Below the pieces are notes generated by a model, which did not search any database, had not been told where the DNA came from, and worked only from the letters and a program-made list of their open reading frames with translations. DNA of 32,131 nt, taken from NCBI GenBank assembly GCA_902781565.1, contig CACZJT010000026.1:1-32131 (forward strand), given 5' to 3'. This document shows positions 16,135 to 23,314 of this stretch, in pieces. The translations under genes and the position numbers were made by a program. The first letter of the stretch is position 1. The number at the start of each line of letters is the position of its first letter. This DNA comes from an uncultured Ruminococcus sp. Its GTDB lineage: Bacteria > Bacillota > Clostridia > Oscillospirales > Ruminococcaceae.

Positions 16135-16205
16135 TAGTGTATTTGCTTTTTTGTATGAACTTTTTGAAGGAATGAAGGTATCTCGTGTGAAAGGAGCTGC
16201 TTTTT

Positions 16206-16298
16206 GTGAAAAACATTTCTGTAGGCAGGCAAACTGCGGAATTTGTGCTCGGCTCACGGGAAGCGATCATGCGTATCATAGATGCAATATACGGATAA
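16206..16298 (+). CDS. Possible small protein of 30 residues upstream of pilB
   Basis: A short open frame starting at GTG 16206 and ending at TAA 16298. The ribosome binding site is good: AAGGAG at 16191-16196, 9 nt upstream. The product starts MKNISVGRQTAEFVLG and contains no cysteine or clear membrane segment. It could be a leader peptide or small protein in the 320-bp gap between pilD and pilB, or a chance frame. Its start (MKNI) echoes that of PilB, which may be coincidence. The rest of the gap (16299-16390) contains an imperfect hairpin CGCGGC/GCCGCG (16333-16370) just before pilB. I see no clear promoter there. Confidence 0.3.
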   Translation: MKNISVGRQTAEFVLGSREAIMRIIDAIYG

Positions 16299-16390
16299 TG
16301 CATAACAGATAAATTTTTTGGGAACGTCCTATCGCGGCAGGGTGGTCTCTTCAGAAAAATTTTCGCCGCGGAGAATGGGGTCAATATATC

Positions 16391-18076
16391 ATGAAAAACA
16401 TACCTATCGGTGAACACCTTATCGAGAAGGGTCTTATCACAGCCGAACAGCTTCAGCAGGTGCTCGAGGCGCAGAAGGACGACAAGAACAAGGGCAAAAA
16501 GCTCGGTGATATGCTCCAGCAGATGGGGCTCGTTACCGAGAACCAGTTCGCAGAGGTGCTTGCGGAAAGACTTAATCTGCAATTCTGCGATGTTGAAAAG
16601 TTTGAGTTTGATGACGCCCTCGTTAAGAGCATACCCGAGGACGTTGCGAGAAAGTATTGCTGTATAGCCCTCGAAAAGAAGGGCAGAAGGCTTTATGTCG
16701 CCACAGATAATCCCTCCGACTTCTACGCTTCGGAGGACTTGCGCGGTATCACAGGCTGCTCCATCGTATTCAAGATGGGTACCAGAAACGCCATCATGCG
16801 TACCATCGGTAACATCTACTCCCAGGGCACTACCGACGCTATCGTTGAGGAAGCTACCAAGGAGAAAGAGGAGGAGAAGAGCCTTGACGATCTCGTTGCC
16901 GAGGCTTCAAACGACCGTGTTGACAACGCGCCTATCGTTAAGCTGGCGACTGCCATAGTCGAGAACTCCTACCGTATGGAGGCTACCGATATCCACATCG
17001 AGCCTTTCAAGGACTTCACAAGAGTAAGAGTCCGCGTAAACGGCGACCTTGTTGAGCTCATGACCATTTCCAATACTCTGCATATGGCGCTCGTTACCCG
17101 TTTCAAGATCACCTCGGGCATGAATATCGCCGAGAAGCGCGTCCCGCAGGACGGCCGTATGTCACAGGTAGTTGACGGTACTGTTATAGACCTTCGTGTA
17201 TCCAACCTCCCTATGGTCTACGGCGAAAAGGTTGTTCTCCGTATCCTCGCGGGCGATACTATGGTAAGAAAGATCACCGACCTCGGTATGACCGATTACA
17301 ACTACGGGCGTTTCAATCAGATGCTCAAAGTTCCCCAGGGAGTTATCCTCGTTACGGGACCTACGGGTTCCGGTAAGTCCACCACCCTTTACGCGGCGCT
17401 GGGCGAGATCGCAAAGCCTAACCTCAACGTTATCACCGTTGAGGACCCTGTTGAAAAGAAGATAAAGGACATCAACCAGTGTCAGATAAACGATAAGGCA
17501 GGCATGACCTTCGCGGCGGCTCTGCGTTCCATACTCCGTCAGGACCCCGATATCATAATGGTCGGCGAGATGCGTGACGAGGAGACAGCTACCATCGCTA
17601 TCCGTGCCGCTATCACGGGACACCTGGTTCTTTCCACAATACACACCAACGACGCGGCTTCCACCGTTACCCGTCTTGTGGATATGGGCGTACTGCCCTA
17701 CATGGTGGCGACCTCGCTCATCGGTATATGCGCACAGCGTCTTGCGAAGAAGCTCTGCAACGAGTGCAAGACCCTTACGACCACCACCGAGGAAGATATG
17801 AAGCTCATGGGCATAAGCGAGCCCATGCAGATATATGAGCCTGTGGGCTGCCCTGCCTGCAACGGTACGGGCTACCGCGGAAGAACGGCTATACATGAGA
17901 TACTGCTCTCGACTCCCGAGATGCAGGCGCTCATCACCCGCGGCGCAAAGGCGGACGAGATACAGGAGCTTGCGAGGGAGCAGGGCTGCCGTCTGCTTAG
18001 AGACAACGTTTCCGAGCTGATACAGAGAGGCATCACCTCAATGGGCGAGCTGATACGTGTAACTTACGCCGTTTGA
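16391..18076 (+). CDS. pilB: Type IV pilus extension ATPase PilB with MshEN-like N domain
   Basis: A 561-residue hexameric motor ATPase that drives pilin polymerisation through PilC. Residues 5-28 and 37-60 are tandem 24-residue MshEN-type motifs (IGEHLIEKGLITAEQL; KLGDMLQQMGLVTENQ), a fold that binds c-di-GMP in some PilB/MshE proteins. The leading Arg is Pro in the first and Lys in the second, and the final Gln of the second is Arg. The ATPase domain has Walker A GPTGSGKST (near 322-331), an Asp box ITVEDPVEKK, Walker B DPDIIMVGEMRD and a His box HLVLSTIHTND. Four cysteines (C456, C459, C487, C490) form the zinc site typical of PilB. The ribosome binding site before ATG 16391 is weak (GGGG at 10 nt). 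pilT follows after 83 bp. Confidence 0.96.
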   Translation: MKNIPIGEHLIEKGLITAEQLQQVLEAQKDDKNKGKKLGDMLQQMGLVTENQFAEVLAERLNLQFCDVEKFEFDDALVKSIPEDVARKYCCIALEKKGRRLYVATDNPSDFYASEDLRGITGCSIVFKMGTRNAIMRTIGNIYSQGTTDAIVEEATKEKEEEKSLDDLVAEASNDRVDNAPIVKLATAIVENSYRMEATDIHIEPFKDFTRVRVRVNGDLVELMTISNTLHMALVTRFKITSGMNIAEKRVPQDGRMSQVVDGTVIDLRVSNLPMVYGEKVVLRILAGDTMVRKITDLGMTDYNYGRFNQMLKVPQGVILVTGPTGSGKSTTLYAALGEIAKPNLNVITVEDPVEKKIKDINQCQINDKAGMTFAAALRSILRQDPDIIMVGEMRDEETATIAIRAAITGHLVLSTIHTNDAASTVTRLVDMGVLPYMVATSLIGICAQRLAKKLCNECKTLTTTTEEDMKLMGISEPMQIYEPVGCPACNGTGYRGRTAIHEILLSTPEMQALITRGAKADEIQELAREQGCRLLRDNVSELIQRGITSMGELIRVTYAV

Positions 18077-18159
18077 TCGTGAAAATATATCGGGATATGG
18101 TGTGCGCCGACAGCGGTGATCCCCGCATTCCGAATTTGAAATAAGTGGAGGTAATAACC

Positions 18160-19242
18160 ATGGCAATTGACATTAACAAAATCCTTGACGAGTCGCGCGC
18201 TCTCGGATGCTCCGACCTGCATTTTACCGTAGGTATCCCCCCCATTGTAAGACAGGGCGGTAACCTTCGCAAGCTGTCGAGCTACCCCGATATGACCGAG
18301 ATAGACATTCAGGGTATCTGCCGCCAGATGACCAACGAGCGTCAGATGCAGCAGATCAGAGATCATATCGACACCGACTTCACATACGTTTCCACCCGCG
18401 GCTTCCGTCACCGTGTAAACGTATATCGTCAGCGCGGATTCACGGCTATAGCTATCCGTCTGCTCCGCAACGATATCCCGACCTTTACCGACCTCGACCT
18501 GCCTCCCGTACTTTCCGAGTTCGTAATGCGTCCCCGTGGACTTGTTCTCGTTACAGGTCCTACAGGTTCTGGTAAGTCCACCACCCTTGCGGCTATGATC
18601 GACCACGTTAATCTGCACAAGTCCGCACACATAATCACTATCGAAGACCCTATCGAGTATCTGCACGCCCACAAGCGCTGCATGGTGAACCAGCGTGAGA
18701 TCGGCGGAGATGTTCCCTCCTTCGCCCTCGCTATCCGTGCCGCCCTTCGTGAGGACCCCGATATCATACTCGTCGGAGAAATGCGTGACTTCGAGACTAT
18801 CGAAGCAGCCGTTACCGCCGCTGAAACAGGACACCTTGTAATGAGCACCCTGCATACAACCTCCGCTCCTTCCACCGTTGACCGTATCATCGACGTTTTC
18901 CCTGCTCACCAGCAGCACCAGATCAGAACTCAGCTGGCGACCGTTCTCGTAGGTATCTGCACACAGACCCTTTGCCGTACTCTTGACGGTACGAGCCGTG
19001 TTGCGGTCTGCGAGATACTTAACGCCACCGACCCGATCAAGGCTATGATACGTGACGATAAGGTACATCTGATTGGTTCGGCTATGCAGACAGGTAAGGC
19101 TGTCGGAATGCAGACCCTCGATCAGGAGCTTGCGAAGCTCGTTGCTTCGAGGACTATCACAATGGAAGTCGCTCTCGAAAAGTGCGCGAATCCTCAGGAC
19201 CTCAAGAGATTCATCGCTTCCCACAAGGGCGGAGTTGTCTGA
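18160..19242 (+). CDS. pilT: Type IV pilus retraction ATPase PilT
   Basis: A 360-residue hexameric ATPase that depolymerises pili and powers twitching or retraction. It has a PAS-like N domain (CSDLHFTVGIPPIVRQGG), Walker A GPTGSGKST near residues 133-141, Asp box ITIEDPIEYLHAHKRCMVNQ, Walker B DPDIILVGEMRD and His box HLVMSTLHTTSA. The C-terminal retraction motif region appears as PIKAMIRDDK, where many PilTs have AIRNLIRE. It lacks the zinc cysteines of PilB, as expected. ATG 18160 has GGAGG 8 nt upstream. An in-frame GTG at 18145 lies on the ribosome binding site and is unlikely. It is the last gene of the locus, ended by the terminator at 19269-19295. Its presence implies dynamic, retractable fibres rather than a secretion pseudopilus. 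Confidence 0.96.
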   Translation: MAIDINKILDESRALGCSDLHFTVGIPPIVRQGGNLRKLSSYPDMTEIDIQGICRQMTNERQMQQIRDHIDTDFTYVSTRGFRHRVNVYRQRGFTAIAIRLLRNDIPTFTDLDLPPVLSEFVMRPRGLVLVTGPTGSGKSTTLAAMIDHVNLHKSAHIITIEDPIEYLHAHKRCMVNQREIGGDVPSFALAIRAALREDPDIILVGEMRDFETIEAAVTAAETGHLVMSTLHTTSAPSTVDRIIDVFPAHQQHQIRTQLATVLVGICTQTLCRTLDGTSRVAVCEILNATDPIKAMIRDDKVHLIGSAMQTGKAVGMQTLDQELAKLVASRTITMEVALEKCANPQDLKRFIASHKGGVV

Positions 19243-19268
19243 CGGGTCATCTGAAAAAAACACAAGAA

Positions 19269-19295
19269 AAGGGCAGTCTGCGGACTGCCCTTTTT
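19269..19295. terminator. Terminator between convergent pilT and pflA
   Basis: AAGGGCAGTC (19269-19278) pairs perfectly with GACTGCCCTT (19283-19292) around a 4-nt loop. TTT follows on the plus strand, and an A-rich stretch precedes it, so it can serve both genes. Confidence 0.88.
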
Positions 19296-19300
19296 GTGGT

Positions 19301-20086
19301 CTATTGCTTTTTGGCGCGTTTCCCCGCGGCGACCGCTTCGGCGATACGCTGCTTCACGCCGCCGAAGATGATGTCGCGGGCTTCGGCTGCCTGCTGCTTT
19401 GTGGCTGCGGGAACGCCCTCCAGACGGTAGGGAAGCCCCAGCTGTTCGTACTTCACCCGCCCGAGGGTGTGGTATGGCAGCACGTCTATGGCGCGTAGGG
19501 TGCGGATACCCCCGATGAAATGCCCCAGCGCCCGAAGTGACGGCTCATCGTCGGTCACGCCCGGGACGAGCACATGGCGTATCCAAAGGTCTATCTCCCG
19601 TGCGCCGATATGCTCCGCAAACTGCTTTATCGCGGCGTTGTCTTTGCCCGTGAGCCAAAGGTGCTTTTCGGGGTCGATGTGCTTTATGTCCAGCATGACG
19701 AGGTCGGTGTTATCGAGCACGCGGTCGATGAGGGGACGCTTGTCCCGTTCCTCCCAGATTATGCCCGAGGTGTCAAGGCAGGTGTGAACGCCCTCGGACT
19801 TCGCCGCGGCGAAAAGCTCCGCTAAGAACTCCGCCTGCATGAGCGGCTCGCCGCCCGTACAGGTCAGCCCGCCGCCCCGCAGGAACTCCCTCACCGAATC
19901 AAGCTCCCGCATTATCTCGCGGACGGTCATGAGGGTGCCGCGCTTCGGCTCCCATGTGTCGGGGTTGTGGCAGTAGGCACAGCGCATGGGACAGCCCGAC
20001 ATGAACACCACGAACCGAAGCCCCGGACCGTCCACCGTCCCGAGGCTCTCGGTAGAGTGGATATAGCCCCTTATCTCCCCGCTCAT
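19301..20086 (-). CDS. pflA: Pyruvate formate-lyase activating enzyme
   Basis: A 261-residue radical SAM enzyme that installs the glycyl radical on pyruvate formate-lyase, enabling anaerobic cleavage of pyruvate to acetyl-CoA and formate. The cluster motif CxxxCxxC is C32-PMR-C36-AY-C39, followed by HNPDTW as in PflA. GGEP is at 78-81. LDIKHIDPEKH and VLVPGVTDDE are also characteristic. The length is normal, and no extra ferredoxin domain is present, unlike the larger glycyl-radical activases. Its ATG overlaps the stop of the WYL gene by 4 nt (ATGA), so the two are translationally coupled. The partner pflB is not in this window, so the assignment to PFL rather than another glycyl-radical enzyme rests on sequence type. 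Confidence 0.9.
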   Translation of the reverse strand: MSGEIRGYIHSTESLGTVDGPGLRFVVFMSGCPMRCAYCHNPDTWEPKRGTLMTVREIMRELDSVREFLRGGGLTCTGGEPLMQAEFLAELFAAAKSEGVHTCLDTSGIIWEERDKRPLIDRVLDNTDLVMLDIKHIDPEKHLWLTGKDNAAIKQFAEHIGAREIDLWIRHVLVPGVTDDEPSLRALGHFIGGIRTLRAIDVLPYHTLGRVKYEQLGLPYRLEGVPAATKQQAAEARDIIFGGVKQRIAEAVAAGKRAKKQ

Positions 20087-21114
20087 GACCTCACCTCCCC
20101 GATATCGGCGTTCAGCTCGGCGGCTTCGAGCAGAGCTTTGCGGTAATCGGCGCGGACGCTCTCGGTAAGTATCTCGGCTTTGTTCCCGAACTGGAACAGC
20201 CAGCCGTAAAAGGTGCTTCCCGTTCGGACGGGGACGTTCACATGGAAGTGCTGATCGTCGTCGGGTATCAGCATGGTCTGTATGCCGAAGCGGTCAAGCA
20301 CCGCGCCCACAAGGTCATTGGTGAAGCGAAGCCGCACGATGTCGGAGCTTCCGCTGAACATGGAGAACTGAGCGTCCAGGTACTGCGCCAGCCTGAAGCT
20401 CTTTGGGAGCGGTCGGCAGGGCTCGTCGGTGAGCCGCACCCAGTCCATTTTATCCACGCGGAAATTGGATATCTTGCCGCGGTTGGGGTTGTAGGCGACG
20501 AGGTAGTATTTCTCGTCGTTCCAAGCCAGCGTATAGGGGGAGCAGAAGCGTTCGTACTTAGAGCCCGCGCTCCGCAGACGGGCGGTGTTCTCGCGGTAGA
20601 CCTTCTTTTTGTTCACATCGTAGTCGAAGTATCGGAAGCTGACCTGACGTTTTTCGGCGACGGCGCGGCTCAGAATGTCGATGTTTGCCATGAGCTTTTT
20701 GTTGCCCGCATTGGAATTATTGGCGATGAAGAGCTGTCTTTGGAGTATATCGGCTTTATGGATGCTTGTGAGGGTGCGGAGCTTTCCGAGAAGCTCCTCC
20801 GACTGTCGGGGGGTCAGAAACCGCGAGGACACCACCGCGTCCGCGAGCAGTTTCAGCTCCGCAGGCTCGAAGGTGCGGCTGACAAGGCGGTAGCTGGTAT
20901 GGCGCCCTTTGTCCACGCGGATATCGGCGCCAAAATTGATAAGTGCCCTGATGTCCTCATAGAAAGCCTTCCGCGCTGCGGGAGCGCCCAGTTTTTCGAG
21001 CTCGGAAGCTATCTCCGCGAAAGTCAGACCGTGTTCCTCGTCGGTCCTTTCAAAGAGCAGTCTGTAGATATAGATAGTCCTGAGCCTGTTAGCGTCATAG
21101 TTTTTTTCAGCCAT
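20083..21114 (-). CDS. WYL-domain transcriptional regulator
   Basis: A 343-residue regulator. Residues 1-80 form a winged HTH (NRLRTIYIYRLLFERTDEEHGLTFAEIASEL, then KAFYEDIRALINFGADI). A WYL domain (about 145-260) follows, with SFRYFDYDV, a YTLAWNDEKYYLVAYN segment and the WCX-like C terminus. WYL domains sense ligands such as nucleic-acid fragments or nucleotides in other systems; the ligand here is unknown. The start is ATG 21114, with GGAGG about 8 nt upstream. An upstream extension of 26 codons overlaps the previous gene and looks non-coding. Being coupled to pflA by a 4-nt overlap and preceded by a small gene, it may control fermentation genes or its own operon. Confidence 0.87.
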   Translation of the reverse strand: MAEKNYDANRLRTIYIYRLLFERTDEEHGLTFAEIASELEKLGAPAARKAFYEDIRALINFGADIRVDKGRHTSYRLVSRTFEPAELKLLADAVVSSRFLTPRQSEELLGKLRTLTSIHKADILQRQLFIANNSNAGNKKLMANIDILSRAVAEKRQVSFRYFDYDVNKKKVYRENTARLRSAGSKYERFCSPYTLAWNDEKYYLVAYNPNRGKISNFRVDKMDWVRLTDEPCRPLPKSFRLAQYLDAQFSMFSGSSDIVRLRFTNDLVGAVLDRFGIQTMLIPDDDQHFHVNVPVRTGSTFYGWLFQFGNKAEILTESVRADYRKALLEAAELNADIGEVRS

Positions 21115-21131
21115 TTCAAAGCCTCCGTTGT

Positions 21132-21389
21132 TCAAGCGGTCATTCGGGCGATATCCTCTCTGACGATACGCACGCCGCAGACCTGTTCGCACATGAAGTG
21201 CAGGCGGAACTCATCGTCCTCGCAGCGGCAGAGCGCAAGCCCGCGCCGCAGGTAGTCGGCAGCCCTGCGTTTCTGCTGCATGGTACCCACCATATAGAGC
21301 CTGCACCGAAGGGAAAGGAAAGACGTCCGCACCTCTGCCGCGCCCGCAAGATCGCATCTTTTTTCGTAACCGTTCTCATAGAAATTCAT
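21132..21389 (-). CDS. Small protein of 85 residues, first gene of the WYL-pflA operon
   Basis: I do not recognise this protein. It is soluble-looking, rich in Arg and with five Cys (CDL, CRL, CRCEDDE, CEQVCG), spaced irregularly rather than as one clear zinc knuckle. ATG 21389 is preceded by GAGGGA. The stop lies 17 bp before the WYL start, so the genes are probably cotranscribed. A second overlapping frame on the same strand (21140-21379) lacks a ribosome binding site. Function is open; it could modulate the WYL regulator. Confidence 0.6.
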   Translation of the reverse strand: MNFYENGYEKRCDLAGAAEVRTSFLSLRCRLYMVGTMQQKRRAADYLRRGLALCRCEDDEFRLHFMCEQVCGVRIVREDIARMTA

Positions 21390-21442
21390 AATTATCCCTC
21401 TTCCAAAATTTATTGGGAGGATCTGTTTTTTCTCCCATAACT

Positions 21443-21460
21443 ATTATACCACATGACGTG
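21443..21460 (-). promoter_or_regulatory. Extended -10 promoter with adjacent inverted repeat, before the small protein-WYL-pflA operon
   Basis: On the minus strand TGGTATAAT (extended -10; TATAAT at 21448-21443) lies about 55 nt before the start codon. Just upstream is CACA-CGTCA-TGTG, an inverted repeat (21449-21462) that could be an operator. A TTGACA at 21466-21461 is only 12 nt from the -10 box, too close to act as a normal -35. Confidence 0.5.
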
Positions 21461-21601
21461 TGTCAAAATCGGGACAATTAGAATTTTTTTTATTATACAC
21501 CAATTTTTCTGTCATGTCAAGATACCGAAGGGCGAAAAAAGTGAGCCGAGGTCGAGATCTTTTTTCGGCAGGTCATGAGCTGTACCTTAATAATTTCTTT
21601 A

Positions 21602-21630
21602 TTGACATTACTTCTCTTTCGGAGTATAAT
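21602..21630 (+). promoter_or_regulatory. Consensus promoter upstream of the DUF1015 gene
   Basis: TTGACA (21602-21607), a 17-nt spacer and TATAAT (21625-21630) form a perfect sigma-A promoter. The start codon is nearly 190 nt downstream, because a foldback element fills the leader. Bases 21467-21601 are AT-rich and hold no visible gene. Confidence 0.85.
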
Positions 21631-21645
21631 AGTATAGTAATATTT

Positions 21646-21798
21646 GATACTAATTCCTAAAAGAACAGCAGACAAATCTCGGCACTGACGGCTCATCACT
21701 CGTCGTCAAGCTCCCTTGCAGGGCGACAGCCCAACTGCGGTCGCTTGCTGAGCCGTCAGCACCGATCTTTGTCTACTAACCTTTTAGGAATTAGTATC
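21646..21798. repeat. 153-bp foldback (MITE-like) element in the leader of the DUF1015 gene
   Basis: GATACTAATTCCTAAAAG at 21646-21663 is the exact reverse complement of 21781-21798. Inside these 18-bp ends the arms remain similar for a further 35 bp or so (GACGGCTCA near 21687 against its complement near 21750), giving arms of about 53 bp with about 44 matches. The centre of roughly 47 bp has no gene. The end sequence recurs at 23181-23204 and, in part, at 24856-24868. No target duplication is evident. The layout fits a small non-autonomous mobile element. Confidence 0.75.
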
Positions 21799-21816
21799 AC
21801 CGAAAGGAGCTTCATT

Positions 21817-23085
21817 ATGTCAACTGCATTTTCATCGGCGGATATTCTTCTGCCAAAGGACATAGACTACGAAAAATGGGCAGTCATCGCCTGCGATCAG
21901 TTTACTGCCGAGCCCGAATACTGGGCTGAGACCGAACGCATCACCGAGGGCGCTGTCTCCGCTCTCGATCTGATCCTCCCCGAGGTATACCTCGGAAGCC
22001 CCGACGCCGATGAGCGCATCGAAAAGATACACCGCAATATGTTCGCCTACCTGGATATGAATGTTTTCGAGGAATACAAGGATGCCCTCATCTACGTTGA
22101 ACGCACCCAGACCGACGGCGTTATCCGTGCGGGGCTCGTGGGGGCTATCGACCTCGAACAGTACGACTACCGCAAAGGCTCGACCTCGCAGGTACGCGCT
22201 ACCGAGGCTACCGTCGTGGAGCGCATACCTCCCCGTATCAAGGTGCGGGAAAAGGCTCCCATCGAGCTGCCCCACATCATGATACTCATTGACGATGTGC
22301 AGAAAAAGATCATAGAGCCCCTCGCCGGGAAAAAGGACAGTTTCAAGAAGCTCTATGGCTTCGACCTCATGCAGGGCGGCGGTCATATCGACGGCTGGCT
22401 GGTTGACCGCGAGACCATGTACGATGTTTTCGACGGTCTTGATGCCCTCGCCGACAAAAAAGCCTTTAACGAGCGCTACGGGCTTGACGGCGAGGAGCCC
22501 CTCGTTTACGCTATGGGCGACGGCAACCATTCCCTTGCCACCGCGAAGGAGTTCTACGAGCGCCTTAAAGCCAAAGACCCCTACGTAAAGCTCGGCGGCT
22601 GTCCCGCAAGGTACGCCCTCGCCGAGATCGTGAATCTCCACTCCCCCGCGCTGGAATTTGAGGCTATACACCGCATAATCACGGGCATTGACGAACAGCG
22701 CCTTATCGCCGACATGGTGTCCGCGCTCGCGTTGACCGAGGGCAGGACGGAGGGCGCACAGTGCTTTACGCTGGTGAACGGAGATGTCAAGACCGACTAC
22801 ACCATAGGCGCTCCCTCAAGCAAGCTGACGGTCGGGAGCGTGCAGAACTTCCTCGACAAATGGTGCGCCGAGAACGGCGGTGCGATAGACTATATCCACG
22901 GCATGGACGTCGTTACCCGCCTTGCGGCTGAGAGCGGCGCGGTAGGCATTATCCTCCCCGATATGGGCAAGGAAGAGCTTTTCCCGACGGTCATAGCCGA
23001 CGGAGCCCTCCCCCGCAAGACCTTCAGCATGGGTCACGCGAGGGATAAGCGGTACTACATCGAAGCGAGAAAGATCACGAGATAA
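21817..23085 (+). CDS. DUF1015 family protein
   Basis: A 422-residue cytoplasmic protein of the DUF1015 family. Family features are the early FSSADILLPKDIDYEKWAVIACDQF, the middle DGVIRAGLVGAIDLEQYDY, the signature MGDGNHSLATAKEFY (GDGNHS at 234-239), and a late LPDMGKEELFPTVIADGALPRKTFSMGHARDKRYY. The GDGNHS box resembles the DGxHR loop of ParB/sulfiredoxin-fold serine kinases; that comparison is my inference, and the reaction is unknown. ATG 21817 has AAAGGAG 7 nt upstream. An in-frame upstream ATG (21745) lies inside the foldback element and has no ribosome binding site. The gene stands alone between inverted 24-bp repeats (21774-21797 and 23181-23204). Confidence 0.88.
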   Translation: MSTAFSSADILLPKDIDYEKWAVIACDQFTAEPEYWAETERITEGAVSALDLILPEVYLGSPDADERIEKIHRNMFAYLDMNVFEEYKDALIYVERTQTDGVIRAGLVGAIDLEQYDYRKGSTSQVRATEATVVERIPPRIKVREKAPIELPHIMILIDDVQKKIIEPLAGKKDSFKKLYGFDLMQGGGHIDGWLVDRETMYDVFDGLDALADKKAFNERYGLDGEEPLVYAMGDGNHSLATAKEFYERLKAKDPYVKLGGCPARYALAEIVNLHSPALEFEAIHRIITGIDEQRLIADMVSALALTEGRTEGAQCFTLVNGDVKTDYTIGAPSSKLTVGSVQNFLDKWCAENGGAIDYIHGMDVVTRLAAESGAVGIILPDMGKEELFPTVIADGALPRKTFSMGHARDKRYYIEARKITR

Positions 23086-23178
23086 TTCGGAATTCATTCA
23101 AATTATTAAAAGCATCAGTAAGTATATTACTTGAATTTGTTAAAACATAGGCACATATAATTAAACTCGTTATGAATC

Positions 23179-23207
23179 TTATACTAATTCCTAAAAGGTT
23201 AGTATAA
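23179..23207. repeat. Second copy of the foldback element end
   Basis: Bases 23181-23204 are the exact reverse complement of 21774-21797, so they mirror the right end of the foldback element on the far side of the DUF1015 gene. TTATACTAA (23179-23187) and TTAGTATAA (23199-23207) make the copy itself a small hairpin. It may be a solo end or a remnant left after loss of the interior. Confidence 0.75.
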
Positions 23208-23241
23208 ATTGGTGAGAAAACCGATCTTGGGTATGCGTAAT

Positions 23242-23279
23242 TAAAAACGGATAGCCGTCTGCCTGGGACGGTTATCCGT
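23242..23279 (-). terminator. Terminator of the zinc-ribbon protein gene
   Basis: On the minus strand ACGGATAACCGTC (23279-23267) pairs with GACGGCTATCCGT (23259-23247) with one mismatch, followed by TTTTTAA. It lies about 35 bp after the stop codon. Confidence 0.8.
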
Positions 23280-23314
23280 GGTTTGGTGTATTCGGTCGCT
23301 AAGGTCTTACTGCA

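Noticed and set aside
18064-19263. 399-codon minus-strand frame opposite pilT
   Set aside because: Antisense shadow of a fully convincing PilT gene.
21461-21466. TTGACA as -35 box for the small protein-WYL-pflA operon
   Set aside because: Only 12 nt from the TATAAT; an extended -10 promoter is more likely.
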